Source: Rhodococcus rhodnii
GTDB taxonomy: Bacteria > Actinomycetota > Actinomycetes > Mycobacteriales > Pseudonocardiaceae
Length of the DNA stretch: 64,000 nt
Direction of reading: 5' to 3'
NCBI GenBank assembly: GCA_000720375.1
Contig: JOAA01000037.1
Span: forward strand, 31,376-95,375
Position numbers and translations under genes: made by a program. Shown piece after piece: positions 10,507 to 19,901 of this stretch. The notes beneath the pieces were generated by a model. It did not search any database, had not been told where the DNA came from, and saw only the letters and a list, made by a program, of their open reading frames with translations. Every line of letters starts with the position of its first letter. The stretch's first letter is position 1.

Positions 10507-10581
10507 CGTGGAGTAGATCAGTGGCAGATCGCCCGGCTGAACCCCGGGGTGGCGCGGGTTCGATTCCCGCCTCCATGTCCA
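10507..10581 (+). tRNA. Atypical tRNA with GAA (Phe) anticodon
   Basis: A complete 75-base cloverleaf can be drawn. The acceptor stem is 10507-10513 with 10571-10577 (seven pairs, one G-U). The D arm is GATC/GATC with loop AGTGGCA. The anticodon stem is CCCGG/CCGGG with loop CTGAACC, the variable loop GTGGC, and the T arm GCGGG/CCCGC with loop TTCGATT. The discriminator is T and CCA is encoded. Standard tertiary bases (T8, A14, G18G19, A21, T33, T54T55C56, A58) are all present. Odd points are C at positions 1 and 37 (37 is normally a purine) and U73, whereas bacterial tRNA-Phe normally has A73. Charging identity is therefore uncertain. Confidence 0.75.
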
Positions 10582-10586
10582 CCTGA

Positions 10587-11099
10587 TCACCAGCGCAGGT
10601 CGCGTCCCTGAGCGTCCGTTCCGCCCCTGGCCAGCAGGATGATCCCGTCGATCAGGCACCAGATCACGCCGACGCCGACGAACGACAGCAGCAACTGAGC
10701 CACCGCCATTCCGGTGTGGCCGGTGTAGAACCTGCCGATCCCGAACGGCAGCAGGATCTGCAGCAGGCCCGCGGCCGCGCGGTATCGCTGGCCGGGAACG
10801 TAGGTGACCTGGCTCTGTGGCATGGGCGCCACTGGGTAGTGCGGCTGAGGCGTTATCGGCTGGGGTGCGATCGGGTGCGGGGCGAGGACCGCCGGATGCG
10901 GTGGTGGAAGATCGGCGAACAACGGCCGCAGGTCGGCGCGGGTCTCGGCTTCGACCGCCTTCGACACGCGCTCGTCGTACTCCGCGACGGGCAGCCTGCC
11001 CTTGGCGAAGTGGTCGCCGAGCACCTGGAGCGCCTCGTCGCGCTCTTCAGTGCCGATCCGTAAGAAATCCGGGTCGTTCACGCGGTTCACCGTACTCAC
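10587..11099 (-). CDS. DUF1707 and TM2 domain membrane protein
   Basis: 170 residues from the GTG at 11099; an upstream start at 11138 is possible but adds residues outside the domain. Residues ~6-57 form a DUF1707 domain (RIGTEERDEALQVLGDHFAKGRL, then EYDERVSKAVEAETRADL). A His/Pro/Gln-rich linker follows (repeats of PQPITPQPHYPV type), then a TM2 domain with two membrane helices (LLQILLPFGIGRFYTGH; LLLSFVGVGVIWCLIDGII). It begins six bases past the tRNA on the opposite strand and is divergent from xerD. Function unknown; DUF1707 proteins are common in actinobacteria. Confidence 0.88.
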   Translation of the reverse strand: MSTVNRVNDPDFLRIGTEERDEALQVLGDHFAKGRLPVAEYDERVSKAVEAETRADLRPLFADLPPPHPAVLAPHPIAPQPITPQPHYPVAPMPQSQVTYVPGQRYRAAAGLLQILLPFGIGRFYTGHTGMAVAQLLLSFVGVGVIWCLIDGIILLARGGTDAQGRDLRW

Positions 11100-11160
11100 C
11101 GGACGTAACGAAACCGGATAGGTCCAACTGGACCGCACCGCGTTCGTTCGTGATCAACTG

Positions 11161-11166
11161 TATGGT
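11161..11166 (+). promoter_or_regulatory. Probable -10 element of a leaderless xerD transcript
   Basis: TATGGT ends six bases before the xerD ATG and there is no Shine-Dalgarno sequence in between. Transcription would start at or next to the A of the ATG. Leaderless mRNAs are common in actinobacteria; here it is inferred from spacing only, and no convincing -35 is visible. Confidence 0.4.
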
Positions 11167-11172
11167 CGGTCC

Positions 11173-12072
11173 ATGTCGGTCGCCGGGGTGATCGCCGGGT
11201 ATCTCGATCATCTCGCGGTCGAGCGTGGCACCGCGCGGAACACGCTCGACAGCTACCGCCGTGACCTCGCCAGATATCAGGACTACCTGGGCGAGACAGA
11301 CTTCGCCGCGATCACCGAACAGACCGTCGCCGAGTTCCTTGCCGTGTTGCGCGAAGGCGACGACGACCACCCGCCGTTGGCGGCGTCCTCCGCGGCGCGT
11401 GCCCTGGTCGCAGTACGAGGCCTGCACAAGTTCGCGGTACGGGAAGGCCTCGTCGACAACGACCCCGCGCGTGACGTGAAGCCTCCGCAGACCCCGCGGC
11501 GCTTGCCAAAGGCGTTGCCCCTCGACGACGTGCTCAAGTTGCTCGACATCCCCGGTGACGGCGTGGCTCAGCTGCGCGATCGCGCGTTGCTTGAGTTGCT
11601 GTACTCGACGGGCGCTCGTATCTCCGAAGCTGTCGGCCTCGACCTCGACGACATCGACACGACCGAGCGAACCGCATTGCTCGACGGCAAGGGCGGCAAG
11701 CAACGGCTCGTACCAATCGGCCGTCCCGCGCTCGCGGCGTTGGACGCGTACCTCGTACGGGCACGACCCGCTTTGGCCAAGCGCGGTACGCCGGCGGTGT
11801 TCCTCAACCAGCGCGGCGGACGGCTGTCGCGGCAGAGCGCGTGGCAGGTCCTGAAGGACGCCGCGGAGCGTACTGGCATCACGGCAAAAGTTTCACCACA
11901 CACACTTCGTCACTCTTTTGCCACACATCTCCTGGAAGGAGGGGCAGACGTTCGGGTGGTTCAGGAACTTCTTGGCCATTCCTCCGTAACCACAACGCAG
12001 ATCTACACGCTAGTAACGGTGAATACGCTCCGCGAGGTCTACGCGACCGCCCACCCTCGCGCCAGCGGATAA
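11173..12072 (+). CDS. xerD: Tyrosine recombinase XerD
   Basis: 299 residues, the usual XerD size. The N-terminal SAM-like core-binding domain occupies about residues 1-90 ([21 protein letters not shown]). The catalytic domain carries Arg in [15 protein letters not shown], Lys in [29 protein letters not shown] (His and Arg) and the nucleophile in TTTQIYTLV. It works with XerC to resolve chromosome dimers at dif. Its position before ArsR-ParA-ScpAB in a chromosome-maintenance neighbourhood supports XerD over a phage integrase. Confidence 0.94.
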   Translation: MSVAGVIAGYLDHLAVERGTARNTLDSYRRDLARYQDYLGETDFAAITEQTVAEFLAVLREGDDDHPPLAASSAARALVAVRGLHKFAVREGLVDNDPARDVKPPQTPRRLPKALPLDDVLKLLDIPGDGVAQLRDRALLELLYSTGARISEAVGLDLDDIDTTERTALLDGKGGKQRLVPIGRPALAALDAYLVRARPALAKRGTPAVFLNQRGGRLSRQSAWQVLKDAAERTGITAKVSPHTLRHSFATHLLEGGADVRVVQELLGHSSVTTTQIYTLVTVNTLREVYATAHPRASG

Positions 12073-12110
12073 TCTGACAGAGGCCGGACAAAACGGAGGT
12101 GTTGCGGACG

Positions 12111-12434
12111 ATGTTTGGGGTAGACGAGCCTGCCCATGAGCAGCTCACCCTGACCGACGTACTGCACGCGCTCAGCGACCCAACCCGACTCGCCGTCGTC
12201 GCACAGCTTGACCGCGTCGGCGAGATGTCATGCGGCTGCCTCGAGGTCACCGTCGCTAAATCAACGTTGTCCCAGCACCTGCGTGTGCTGCGGGAAGCAG
12301 GCGTCACGCACACCAGACCGGACGGCAACCAGCGCTGGTTGTCGGTGCGCCGTACGGCACTGGACAGCCAGTTCCCGAACCTTTTGGACGCCGTGCTGGC
12401 CGCGCACGCCCGCGCGGCGGCGTTCGTTTCCTGA
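12111..12434 (+). CDS. ArsR-family winged-helix regulator
   Basis: 107 residues from the ATG at 12111, which has GGAGG at 12095-12099; the GTG at 12099 overlaps that sequence. The HTH is clear: TLTDVLHALSDPTRLAVVAQL, then KSTLSQHLRVLREAGVTHTRPDGNQRWLSVRR. A CGC motif (EMSCGCLEVTVAKSTL) is present, but no full metal site is evident, so the effector is unknown. It sits between xerD and the ParA-like gene. Confidence 0.88.
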   Translation: MFGVDEPAHEQLTLTDVLHALSDPTRLAVVAQLDRVGEMSCGCLEVTVAKSTLSQHLRVLREAGVTHTRPDGNQRWLSVRRTALDSQFPNLLDAVLAAHARAAAFVS

Positions 12435-12530
12435 ACTGCGGATACGGCCCCTTACCGGCGAGGCGCGTTGCCACGTGGGTTGGTCACCCTTAGTCTGCGC
12501 CAAGACCGGACGACAAGGAGCTAGGTCGGC

Positions 12531-13748
12531 ATGTCGACATTCGAGTCAGCGGCGCAGCCTTACGGCGTGCCGGGGCACGCCTCGGCACCGCCTTACCCAA
12601 CCGCGTCCGCACCAGCGCCATATCCGCACCACCAGCCGCCGACCCAGCCTCCGGCGCCACCGCCCTACCAGCCGCAAGAGCCATATCAGCGGCCAGAGCC
12701 GTATCAGCCGCCGGAACAGCACCAGCCGCCGGAGCAGTACCAACCACAAGACCAGCAGCCACAAGAGCAGTACCAGCCGCCACAGTCGTATCAACCGCAG
12801 GAGCAGCGACCCGCCGTCACGGTGGCCCCGGTCGTGCGCCCCACTGAGGATCCTTTGAGTCTCCCCGCCAAACCCGCGACAGATGCCGAAGAAGACGACC
12901 CGTCGACCGGTCCGGATGGCTCGATCGGCCCGACCGGCAGGCCGAAACGGCACATTCCCGAGCCGGCCATGCTGGAGAAGCATGGCCCGGCGAAGGTGCT
13001 GGCGATCTGTAACCAAAAGGGTGGCGTCGGCAAGACGACATCGGCGATCAACCTCGGCGCGGCACTGACCGAGTTCGGCCGTCGCGTGCTGCTGGTCGAC
13101 TTCGACCCGCAGGGCGCGCTGTCGGTCGGCCTCGGCATCCCGCCGCACGCGCTGGACCAGACGATCTACAACGTCCTGATCGAACACGGGCCCAACCTCG
13201 ACGACGTGGTCATCCGTACCACGGTCGAGGACATGGACCTGCTGCCGAGCAACATCGACCTCTCCGCGGCCGAGGTGCAACTGGTCGCGGAGGTCGGTCG
13301 GGAACACGCGCTGCTGCGCACGCTGCGTCCGGTGATCGACAAGTACGACTACATCCTGGTGGATTGCCAGCCGTCGCTGGGACTACTCACGGTGAACGCA
13401 TTGGCGGCAGCCGATGGCGTGCTGATTCCGCTCGAATGCGAGTATTTCAGCATGCGTGGAGCTGCGCTGCTGATGGACACGATTCAGAAGGTCCAGGAGA
13501 GGCTGAACCCGAGGCTGGAGATCACCGGCATTCTTGCGACCATGTTCGACCCCCGTACCCTGCACTCACGCGAGGTGATGGCCCGCGTCGTGGAGAGGTT
13601 CGGGGATATCGTGTTCGACACCGTGATCAACAGGACCGTGCGCTTCCCGGAGACGACCGTCGCAGGCGAGCCGATCACGCGCTGGGCGCCGCGGTCGGCC
13701 GGTGCGAAGGCCTACCGCGCGCTTGCTCGCGAGGTGATCGCCAGGTGA
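12531..13748 (+). CDS. ParA/Soj-like ATPase with Pro/Gln-rich N-terminus
   Basis: 405 residues. The first ~150 are low-complexity, rich in Pro, Gln and Tyr (many YQPP/EQYQP repeats), and likely disordered. The ATPase begins with the deviant Walker A AICNQKGGVGKTTSAINLG, has Walker A' (LLVDFDPQGALSVGLG) and Walker B (YILVDCQPSLGLLTVNAL), and ends with the ParA-type GEPITRWAPRSAGAKAYRALA. A Shine-Dalgarno AAGGAG precedes the ATG. It overlaps the next small gene and stands at the head of the scpA-scpB operon, so it is more likely a chromosome-organisation partner than the parAB pair near oriC. Confidence 0.92.
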   Translation: MSTFESAAQPYGVPGHASAPPYPTASAPAPYPHHQPPTQPPAPPPYQPQEPYQRPEPYQPPEQHQPPEQYQPQDQQPQEQYQPPQSYQPQEQRPAVTVAPVVRPTEDPLSLPAKPATDAEEDDPSTGPDGSIGPTGRPKRHIPEPAMLEKHGPAKVLAICNQKGGVGKTTSAINLGAALTEFGRRVLLVDFDPQGALSVGLGIPPHALDQTIYNVLIEHGPNLDDVVIRTTVEDMDLLPSNIDLSAAEVQLVAEVGREHALLRTLRPVIDKYDYILVDCQPSLGLLTVNALAAADGVLIPLECEYFSMRGAALLMDTIQKVQERLNPRLEITGILATMFDPRTLHSREVMARVVERFGDIVFDTVINRTVRFPETTVAGEPITRWAPRSAGAKAYRALAREVIAR

Positions 13749-14062
13749 CCCGCCGCGCCCCTTTGCCGGGTGCGGCCGAGCTCTTCCGTCCGACAACTCC
13801 ACCAAAGCCGGAGACCCGGCCAAACGTGGTCCGGGGTGGCTCGCCGCGCCAGAAACACGACACCAAGATCACGGTGTACGTCTCCGACGAGGAACTGCTG
13901 GCGCTGGAACACGCCCGGCTGGCGTTGCGCGCCAAGCACGGGCTGGCGGTCGACCGCGGCCGCGTCGTGCGTGAAGCGATCGCCGTACTGCTTGCGGATC
14001 TGGAGGAGTACGGCGAGGAGTCGCTGCTGGTCCGCAGACTCCGCCAGGAAAACGGGCAGTGA
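13745..14062 (+). CDS. Small basic protein, possible ribbon-helix-helix DNA-binding protein
   Basis: 105 residues from GTG 13745, overlapping the ParA-like stop and the scpA start by four bases each. The N-terminal ~40 residues are Pro/Arg-rich. The rest (DTKITVYVSDEELLALEHARLAL, then DRGRVVREAIAVLLADLEEYG) has a strand followed by two helices, like CopG/ribbon-helix-helix proteins. In this operon it could be the DNA-binding partner of the ParA-like ATPase (inference). Confidence 0.7.
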   Translation: MTRRAPLPGAAELFRPTTPPKPETRPNVVRGGSPRQKHDTKITVYVSDEELLALEHARLALRAKHGLAVDRGRVVREAIAVLLADLEEYGEESLLVRRLRQENGQ

Positions 14063-14916
14063 CGACCGCGTTGGACACCCCGCCCGAGCAGCCCGCCGAC
14101 CCGCAGCAGCCTGGGTCATCGAAGTTCACGGTGAAGCTGTCGAACTTCGAGGGGCCGTTCGACCTGTTGCTGCAGTTGATCTCGCAGCACGAGATGGACG
14201 TGACCGAGGTGGCGCTGCACCGGGTGACGGACGACTTCATCGCGTACATCAGGGCGCTGGGTAAGGACTTCGACCTCGACGAGACCACGGAGTTCCTGGT
14301 GGTCGCGGCGACACTGCTGGACCTGAAAGCGGCCCGCCTGCTGCCCGCCGGTGACGTCGAGGACGAAGAAGACCTGGCGCTGCTGGAAGCCCGCGACCTG
14401 CTCTTCGCCAGGCTGCTGCAGTACCGGGCGTACAAGCAGGTGGCGGCGCTGTTCGCGGAGCTCGAAGCGAACGCTTTGCGGCGTTACCCTCGTTCGGTGG
14501 CGCTCGAGGAGCGCTACACCTCGCTGTTGCCCGAAGTGATGCTCGGCGTGTCACCGGAGAAGTTCGCGGAGATCGCAGCGGCGGTGTTCCGGCCGAAGCC
14601 ACCGCCCACGGTGTCGTTGGCCCACGTGCACATGCGCGCGGTCTCGGTCAAGGAGACGGCGGGCATCCTGCGGGTGCGGCTGGCCGAAGCAGGAACCCTG
14701 ACCTTCGCCGAGCTGGTCGCGGACTGCGAGCACATCGCCGAAGTGGTCGCCCGGTTCCTCGGCCTGCTCGAGCTGTACCGCGAGGCCGTGGTGTTGTTCG
14801 AACAGGACGAGCCACTCAGCGACCTGCGGGTGAAGTGGACCGGCGGCAGCGTCGAGGAGGCCAAGGCCGCGGCCGAGGCAGCCAAGACCTCCGGCGATGA
14901 GGAGGAATACGGGTGA
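14059..14916 (+). CDS. scpA: Segregation and condensation protein A (kleisin)
   Basis: 285 residues. ScpA bridges the SMC ATPase heads with ScpB. Family blocks are FTVKLSNFEGPFDLLLQLIS at the N-terminus, DEDIT-like MDVTEVALHRVTDDFIAYIR, and the C-terminal winged helix (LTFAELVADCEHIAEVVARFLGLLELYR). A Glu/Ala-rich C-terminal tail follows. The start overlaps the upstream small gene and the end overlaps scpB, both by four bases. smc itself is not in the window. Confidence 0.95.
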   Translation: MTTALDTPPEQPADPQQPGSSKFTVKLSNFEGPFDLLLQLISQHEMDVTEVALHRVTDDFIAYIRALGKDFDLDETTEFLVVAATLLDLKAARLLPAGDVEDEEDLALLEARDLLFARLLQYRAYKQVAALFAELEANALRRYPRSVALEERYTSLLPEVMLGVSPEKFAEIAAAVFRPKPPPTVSLAHVHMRAVSVKETAGILRVRLAEAGTLTFAELVADCEHIAEVVARFLGLLELYREAVVLFEQDEPLSDLRVKWTGGSVEEAKAAAEAAKTSGDEEEYG

Positions 14917-16271
14917 CGACGCCCGAAAACGGACCTGAAGACCGCCGCGAGGCGGACGCCGAAGCCGAGGCGACCAACGCCCGCATCGCCGCTTTGGTGG
15001 CTTCGTTCGATGAACGCAGCAAGATGGTGGCGGAGGCCGAGGCCGCCGCGATCAGCGAGCAGTCGGCGGACACTGCCGAAGCGAGCCCTGAAACCGAGGG
15101 CTCAGAGTCGGCCGACGCTGCTGAGGATCTTGAAGCGGAGGGCTCGGATCGGACCGCCACCACCGATGCAGCTGCCGAGGATCTAGCCGGTTCTGCTGAA
15201 GCGAGCCCCGAAGCCGAGGGCTCGGATCCGGCTGCGGCCGATTCAGCTGCTGGCGACTTGGCATCCGCCCCCGCATCGGCGGATCCCGATGTGGATGCGG
15301 CATCTGCCTTGGATGCCGAATCTGATGCCGTATCCGCCGCTGACGCAGCCACCGAGGCCGAAGCACCTGCCGAGCCACCCGCCGCCGATGCGGATGCGGC
15401 GCCTGCTGCGGACGCAGACCCCGACGCCACCTCTGCTGCTGAGTCGCCCGTTGCCGACGCCGGTGACCTGCAGCCAGCCGATGCTGGTGCCGCGGAGGGC
15501 GATGCCACCGAGCCAACTGATGCCCCCAACGTCACTTCAGAGGCAGCCCAGGAAGCGGAAGCCGCCGACCCGGATGCCGAAGCCACCTCGGCTGCGGCCG
15601 ATGCACCCGCCCTGGATGCCAAGTCCGCCGCTCTCCCGGCCGACACGGCCGCCACCATCGAAGCCACCGATCCAGCCACCACCGGAGACACCAGCGAAGA
15701 CACCGCCTTCGCCTCCCGCCTCCCAGACCTCACCGAAGACGAAGCCCTCCACTCCGCCCTCGAAGCCCTCCTGCTCGTCGTGGACTCCCCGGCCGAAGTC
15801 GAAATGCTCGCCGACGCCCTCGACGAACCGGTAAAGCGCATCCGAGCCGCCCTGAAAACCATGGCCGCCCAGTACACCGAGCAAAACCGCGGCATCGACC
15901 TGCGCGACGCGGGTGGCGGCTGGCGGTTCTACACCCGTGACAAGTACGCGCCGTTCGTCGAGAAGCTCCTGCACGACGGCCAGCGCGCGAAGCTCACCCG
16001 CGCCGCACTGGAGTCCCTCGCTGTCATCGCCTACCGGCAGCCGGTGACCAGGGCGAGGGTCGCCGCGGTCCGAGGCGTCAACGTCGATGGTGTGATCCGT
16101 ACCCTGCTTGTGCGTGGTCTGATCGAGGAGACCGGCACGGACAAGGACACGGGTGGCATCCTTTATCGGACGACCGAGTTGTTCCTGGAGCGGTTGGGGC
16201 TGTCCTCGCTGGAGGATCTGCCGCCCATCGCCCCCCTGTTGCCCGAAGTGGATGCGATCGACGATGTCTGA
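14913..16271 (+). CDS. scpB: Segregation and condensation protein B with long acidic N-terminal extension
   Basis: 452 residues, about twice the usual ScpB length. The conserved two-winged-helix region is only the last ~185 (ALHSALEALLLVVDSPAEVE; LTRAALESLAVIAYRQPVTR; VDGVIRTLLVRGLIEETG; RTTELFLERLGLSSLEDLP). The preceding ~260 residues are almost entirely Ala, Glu, Asp, Ser and Pro. They contain an imperfect repeat (EASPETEGSE / EASPEAEGSD) spaced 40 codons apart, visible in DNA at about 15078 and 15198. It overlaps scpA by four bases and rluB by eight. The extension is probably disordered and acidic; its role is unknown. Confidence 0.93.
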   Translation: MTTPENGPEDRREADAEAEATNARIAALVASFDERSKMVAEAEAAAISEQSADTAEASPETEGSESADAAEDLEAEGSDRTATTDAAAEDLAGSAEASPEAEGSDPAAADSAAGDLASAPASADPDVDAASALDAESDAVSAADAATEAEAPAEPPAADADAAPAADADPDATSAAESPVADAGDLQPADAGAAEGDATEPTDAPNVTSEAAQEAEAADPDAEATSAAADAPALDAKSAALPADTAATIEATDPATTGDTSEDTAFASRLPDLTEDEALHSALEALLLVVDSPAEVEMLADALDEPVKRIRAALKTMAAQYTEQNRGIDLRDAGGGWRFYTRDKYAPFVEKLLHDGQRAKLTRAALESLAVIAYRQPVTRARVAAVRGVNVDGVIRTLLVRGLIEETGTDKDTGGILYRTTELFLERLGLSSLEDLPPIAPLLPEVDAIDDV

Positions 16272-17013
16272 GAGTCCGGAAGGTGTCCGGCTGCAAAAGG
16301 TGCTCTCCAAGGCGGGAGTCGCGAGCCGGCGCGCGGCCGAGGACCTGATCGCGGAAGGCCGGGTCAGTGTCGACGGCGAGATCGTGCGCGAGTTCGGCCG
16401 CCGGGTCGACCCGCGCAACGCCGTGATCCATGTGGACGGTGTCCGGGTTGTCCTCAGCGAGGACCTGGTGTACCTGGCGTTCAACAAGCCGCTGGGCGTG
16501 CACAGCACCATGACCGACGACCGCGGTCGGCCGTGTGTCGGCGACTACGTCCACAAGTACGAGCGCAACGCGAACGCGGGGATCTTCCACGTTGGACGCC
16601 TCGACGCCGACACCGAAGGCCTGCTGCTGCTCACCAACGACGGCGACCTCGGCCACCGGTTGACGCACCCGTCGTACGAGGTGCCCAAGACCTACCTGGC
16701 CGAAGTACCGGGCCCGATACCCAAGGAGCTTGGCAAGCAGCTCAAGGAAGGCATCGAACTGGACGACGGGTGGGCGCGCGCGGACGCGTTCCGGCTGGTC
16801 GACTCGATGCCGGGCAAGGCGATGGTCGAGATCATCCTGCACGAGGGGCGTAACCGCATCGTCCGGCGGATGCTGGAGCACGTCGGCCACCCCGTGCAGC
16901 GGCTGGTCCGAACGGCGTTCGGCGACATCAGGCTCGGCAATCAGCGCCCGGGCACGATGCGAGCGTTGAACCGCAACGAGATCGGCGCGCTCTACTCAGC
17001 TGTGGGCCTGTGA
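16264..17013 (+). CDS. rluB: 23S rRNA pseudouridine synthase, RluB/RsuA family
   Basis: 249 residues from the ATG at 16264. The S4 RNA-binding domain is residues ~5-55 (VRLQKVLSKAGVASRRAAED). The catalytic domain holds the GRLDADTEGLLLLTNDG motif with the nucleophilic aspartate, plus LAFNKPLGVHST and HEGRNRIVRRMLEHVGHPV. The ATG lies inside the scpB end (eight-base overlap), and its end overlaps the RibD-like gene. scpA-scpB-rluB order is widely conserved. Confidence 0.94.
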   Translation: MSESPEGVRLQKVLSKAGVASRRAAEDLIAEGRVSVDGEIVREFGRRVDPRNAVIHVDGVRVVLSEDLVYLAFNKPLGVHSTMTDDRGRPCVGDYVHKYERNANAGIFHVGRLDADTEGLLLLTNDGDLGHRLTHPSYEVPKTYLAEVPGPIPKELGKQLKEGIELDDGWARADAFRLVDSMPGKAMVEIILHEGRNRIVRRMLEHVGHPVQRLVRTAFGDIRLGNQRPGTMRALNRNEIGALYSAVGL

Positions 17014-18035
17014 ACCGTCCGTACACGACCCTCAGCGCGGCGATGTCGGTCGACGGCTACATCGACGACGCGACGGGCGAGCGCCTGATCCTGTCCGGTG
17101 ACGAGGACTGGGATCGGGTGGACGAGCTGCGCGCGAGCGTGGACGCGATCATGGTGGGCGCCAACACAATCCGCCGTGACAACCCGCGGCTCGGGGTCCG
17201 TTCGGAGAAGCGTCGTGCCGAGCGGGAAGCGCGCGGGCTGCCCGCTAACCCTTTGCGCGTAACGTTTACCGCGTCCGGATCGCTCGACAAAGATGCCGCG
17301 TTCTTCCGTGACGACAACTTCGTCGTGTACGGCCCACCGGCGGTGCCTCTGTCCGTTGTGGTCGAAGACCTGGCGAGGCGCGGCGTGAAACGGCTGATGG
17401 TCGAGGGCGGAAGCGCTGTGCACACAGCATTTCTGACGCAGAACCTCGCCGATGAGATCCAGCTCGCGGTCGCTCCGATCTTTGTCGGCGACAGCCGCGC
17501 GCCAAGGTTCGTCCAAGATGGACAGTTCGGGACCGATCGGATGGTGCTGGGCGACATTCGACGAGTCGGCGACGTCACGATGATGCAGTTCTTCCCGGAC
17601 GCCGACCGGTACTGGTTGCGGGTGTGTATCGAGGAATCCCGCAAATGCCCGCCGTCGGACACGGCGTATCCGGTCGGGGCGGTGATCGTTGGCGCTGATG
17701 GCAAGGAGATTGCTCGGGGTTACTCGCGGGAGACCGATCCCAAGGCGCACGCCGAAGAAGAAGCCCTGGCCAAGATCCCGGTCAATGACCCGCGTCTGAA
17801 GACCGCGACCATCTACAGCTCACTGGAACCATGTAGCACTCGCATGTCCAGGCCGCGCAGCTGTTCACAGTGGATTGTCGACGCCGGCATCCCGCGGGTG
17901 GTGTTCGCGCTGCGTGAGCCGAGCCGGTTCGTGATCGGTGAGGGCTTCGAGATGCTTGCCGCCGCCGGCGTGACGGTGGTGGAACGACCAGATCTGGCAC
18001 CAGAAGTCAAGAACGTGAGTGCTTTGTACCGTTAA
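17010..18035 (+). CDS. RibD-like reductase-deaminase fusion with reversed domain order
   Basis: 341 residues. Residues 1-~215 are a RibD C-terminal/dihydrofolate-reductase-like domain (TTLSAAMSVDGYIDDATGER; AIMVGANTIRRDNPRLGVR; RLMVEGGSAVHTAFL). Residues ~220-341 are a cytidine/deoxycytidylate-type deaminase with zinc-site motifs KAHAEEEAL and SSLEPCSTRMSRPRSCSQW. E. coli RibD has the deaminase first. The zinc-site cysteines are nine residues apart here, one more than in the RibD examples I know. It probably acts on a pyrimidine or pteridine-like intermediate of riboflavin type; no other rib gene is nearby, so the substrate is uncertain. Confidence 0.8.
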   Translation: MNRPYTTLSAAMSVDGYIDDATGERLILSGDEDWDRVDELRASVDAIMVGANTIRRDNPRLGVRSEKRRAEREARGLPANPLRVTFTASGSLDKDAAFFRDDNFVVYGPPAVPLSVVVEDLARRGVKRLMVEGGSAVHTAFLTQNLADEIQLAVAPIFVGDSRAPRFVQDGQFGTDRMVLGDIRRVGDVTMMQFFPDADRYWLRVCIEESRKCPPSDTAYPVGAVIVGADGKEIARGYSRETDPKAHAEEEALAKIPVNDPRLKTATIYSSLEPCSTRMSRPRSCSQWIVDAGIPRVVFALREPSRFVIGEGFEMLAAAGVTVVERPDLAPEVKNVSALYR

Positions 18036-18102
18036 GACTGCACGAACTACTCAGCGCACGTGAGCTGGGATTTTCTCGCGTTACTCCATTCGGGTAACAG
18101 GT

Positions 18103-18113
18103 TGGTCTAGACC
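18103..18113. promoter_or_regulatory. Putative DasR operator (dre site 1) for chitinase
   Basis: TGGTCTAGACC is a perfect palindrome matching the core of the DasR-responsive element known from Streptomyces chitinase and N-acetylglucosamine genes. It lies 80 bases before the chitinase start. Confidence 0.75.
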
Positions 18114-18126
18114 CTTGATCTTCACG

Positions 18127-18138
18127 TGGTCTGGACCA
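18127..18138. promoter_or_regulatory. Putative DasR operator (dre site 2) for chitinase
   Basis: TGGTCTGGACCA is a second dre-like palindrome (one base off perfect symmetry), starting 24 bases after the first. Two helically phased sites suggest repression by a DasR-like GntR regulator relieved by amino-sugar phosphates. No DasR gene is in the window. Confidence 0.75.
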
Positions 18139-18182
18139 CATCGTTGCTTGCATCGCTCCGCCCCTGCCGTTTGAGGAGACTG

Positions 18183-19781
<1,599 letters not shown>

Positions 19782-19788
19782 AAGGACA

Positions 19789-19833
19789 TTGCGGCCCCGG
19801 GAGCTGCCTGCCAACAAGCCTCCGGGGCCGCAA
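19789..19833 (+). terminator. Rho-independent-type terminator after chitinase
   Basis: TTGCGGCCCCGGGAG (19789-19803) pairs with CTCCGGGGCCGCAA (19820-19833) around a 16-base loop, with one bulged G. It has no long T-run, as is common in actinobacteria. It starts 7 bases after the chitinase stop. Confidence 0.75.
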
Positions 19834-19901
19834 ACCCAACCCAAACTCCGCTTGCTGCTGCGATCGCAGTCCATCCTGAGCTCCTGCTCGATTTGCCCGA
19901 G

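Noticed and set aside
9164..10611. Long plus-strand frames of 429 and 439 codons opposite ilvD
   Set aside because: They are shadows of ilvD in high-GC DNA; only the minus strand shows a conserved protein family.
12531..12830. Repeat-rich DNA that might suggest a CRISPR or tandem-repeat array
   Set aside because: The periodicity follows codons for Gln/Pro/Tyr repeats inside the ParA-like protein; no conserved repeat with unique spacers. No CRISPR array was seen anywhere in the window.
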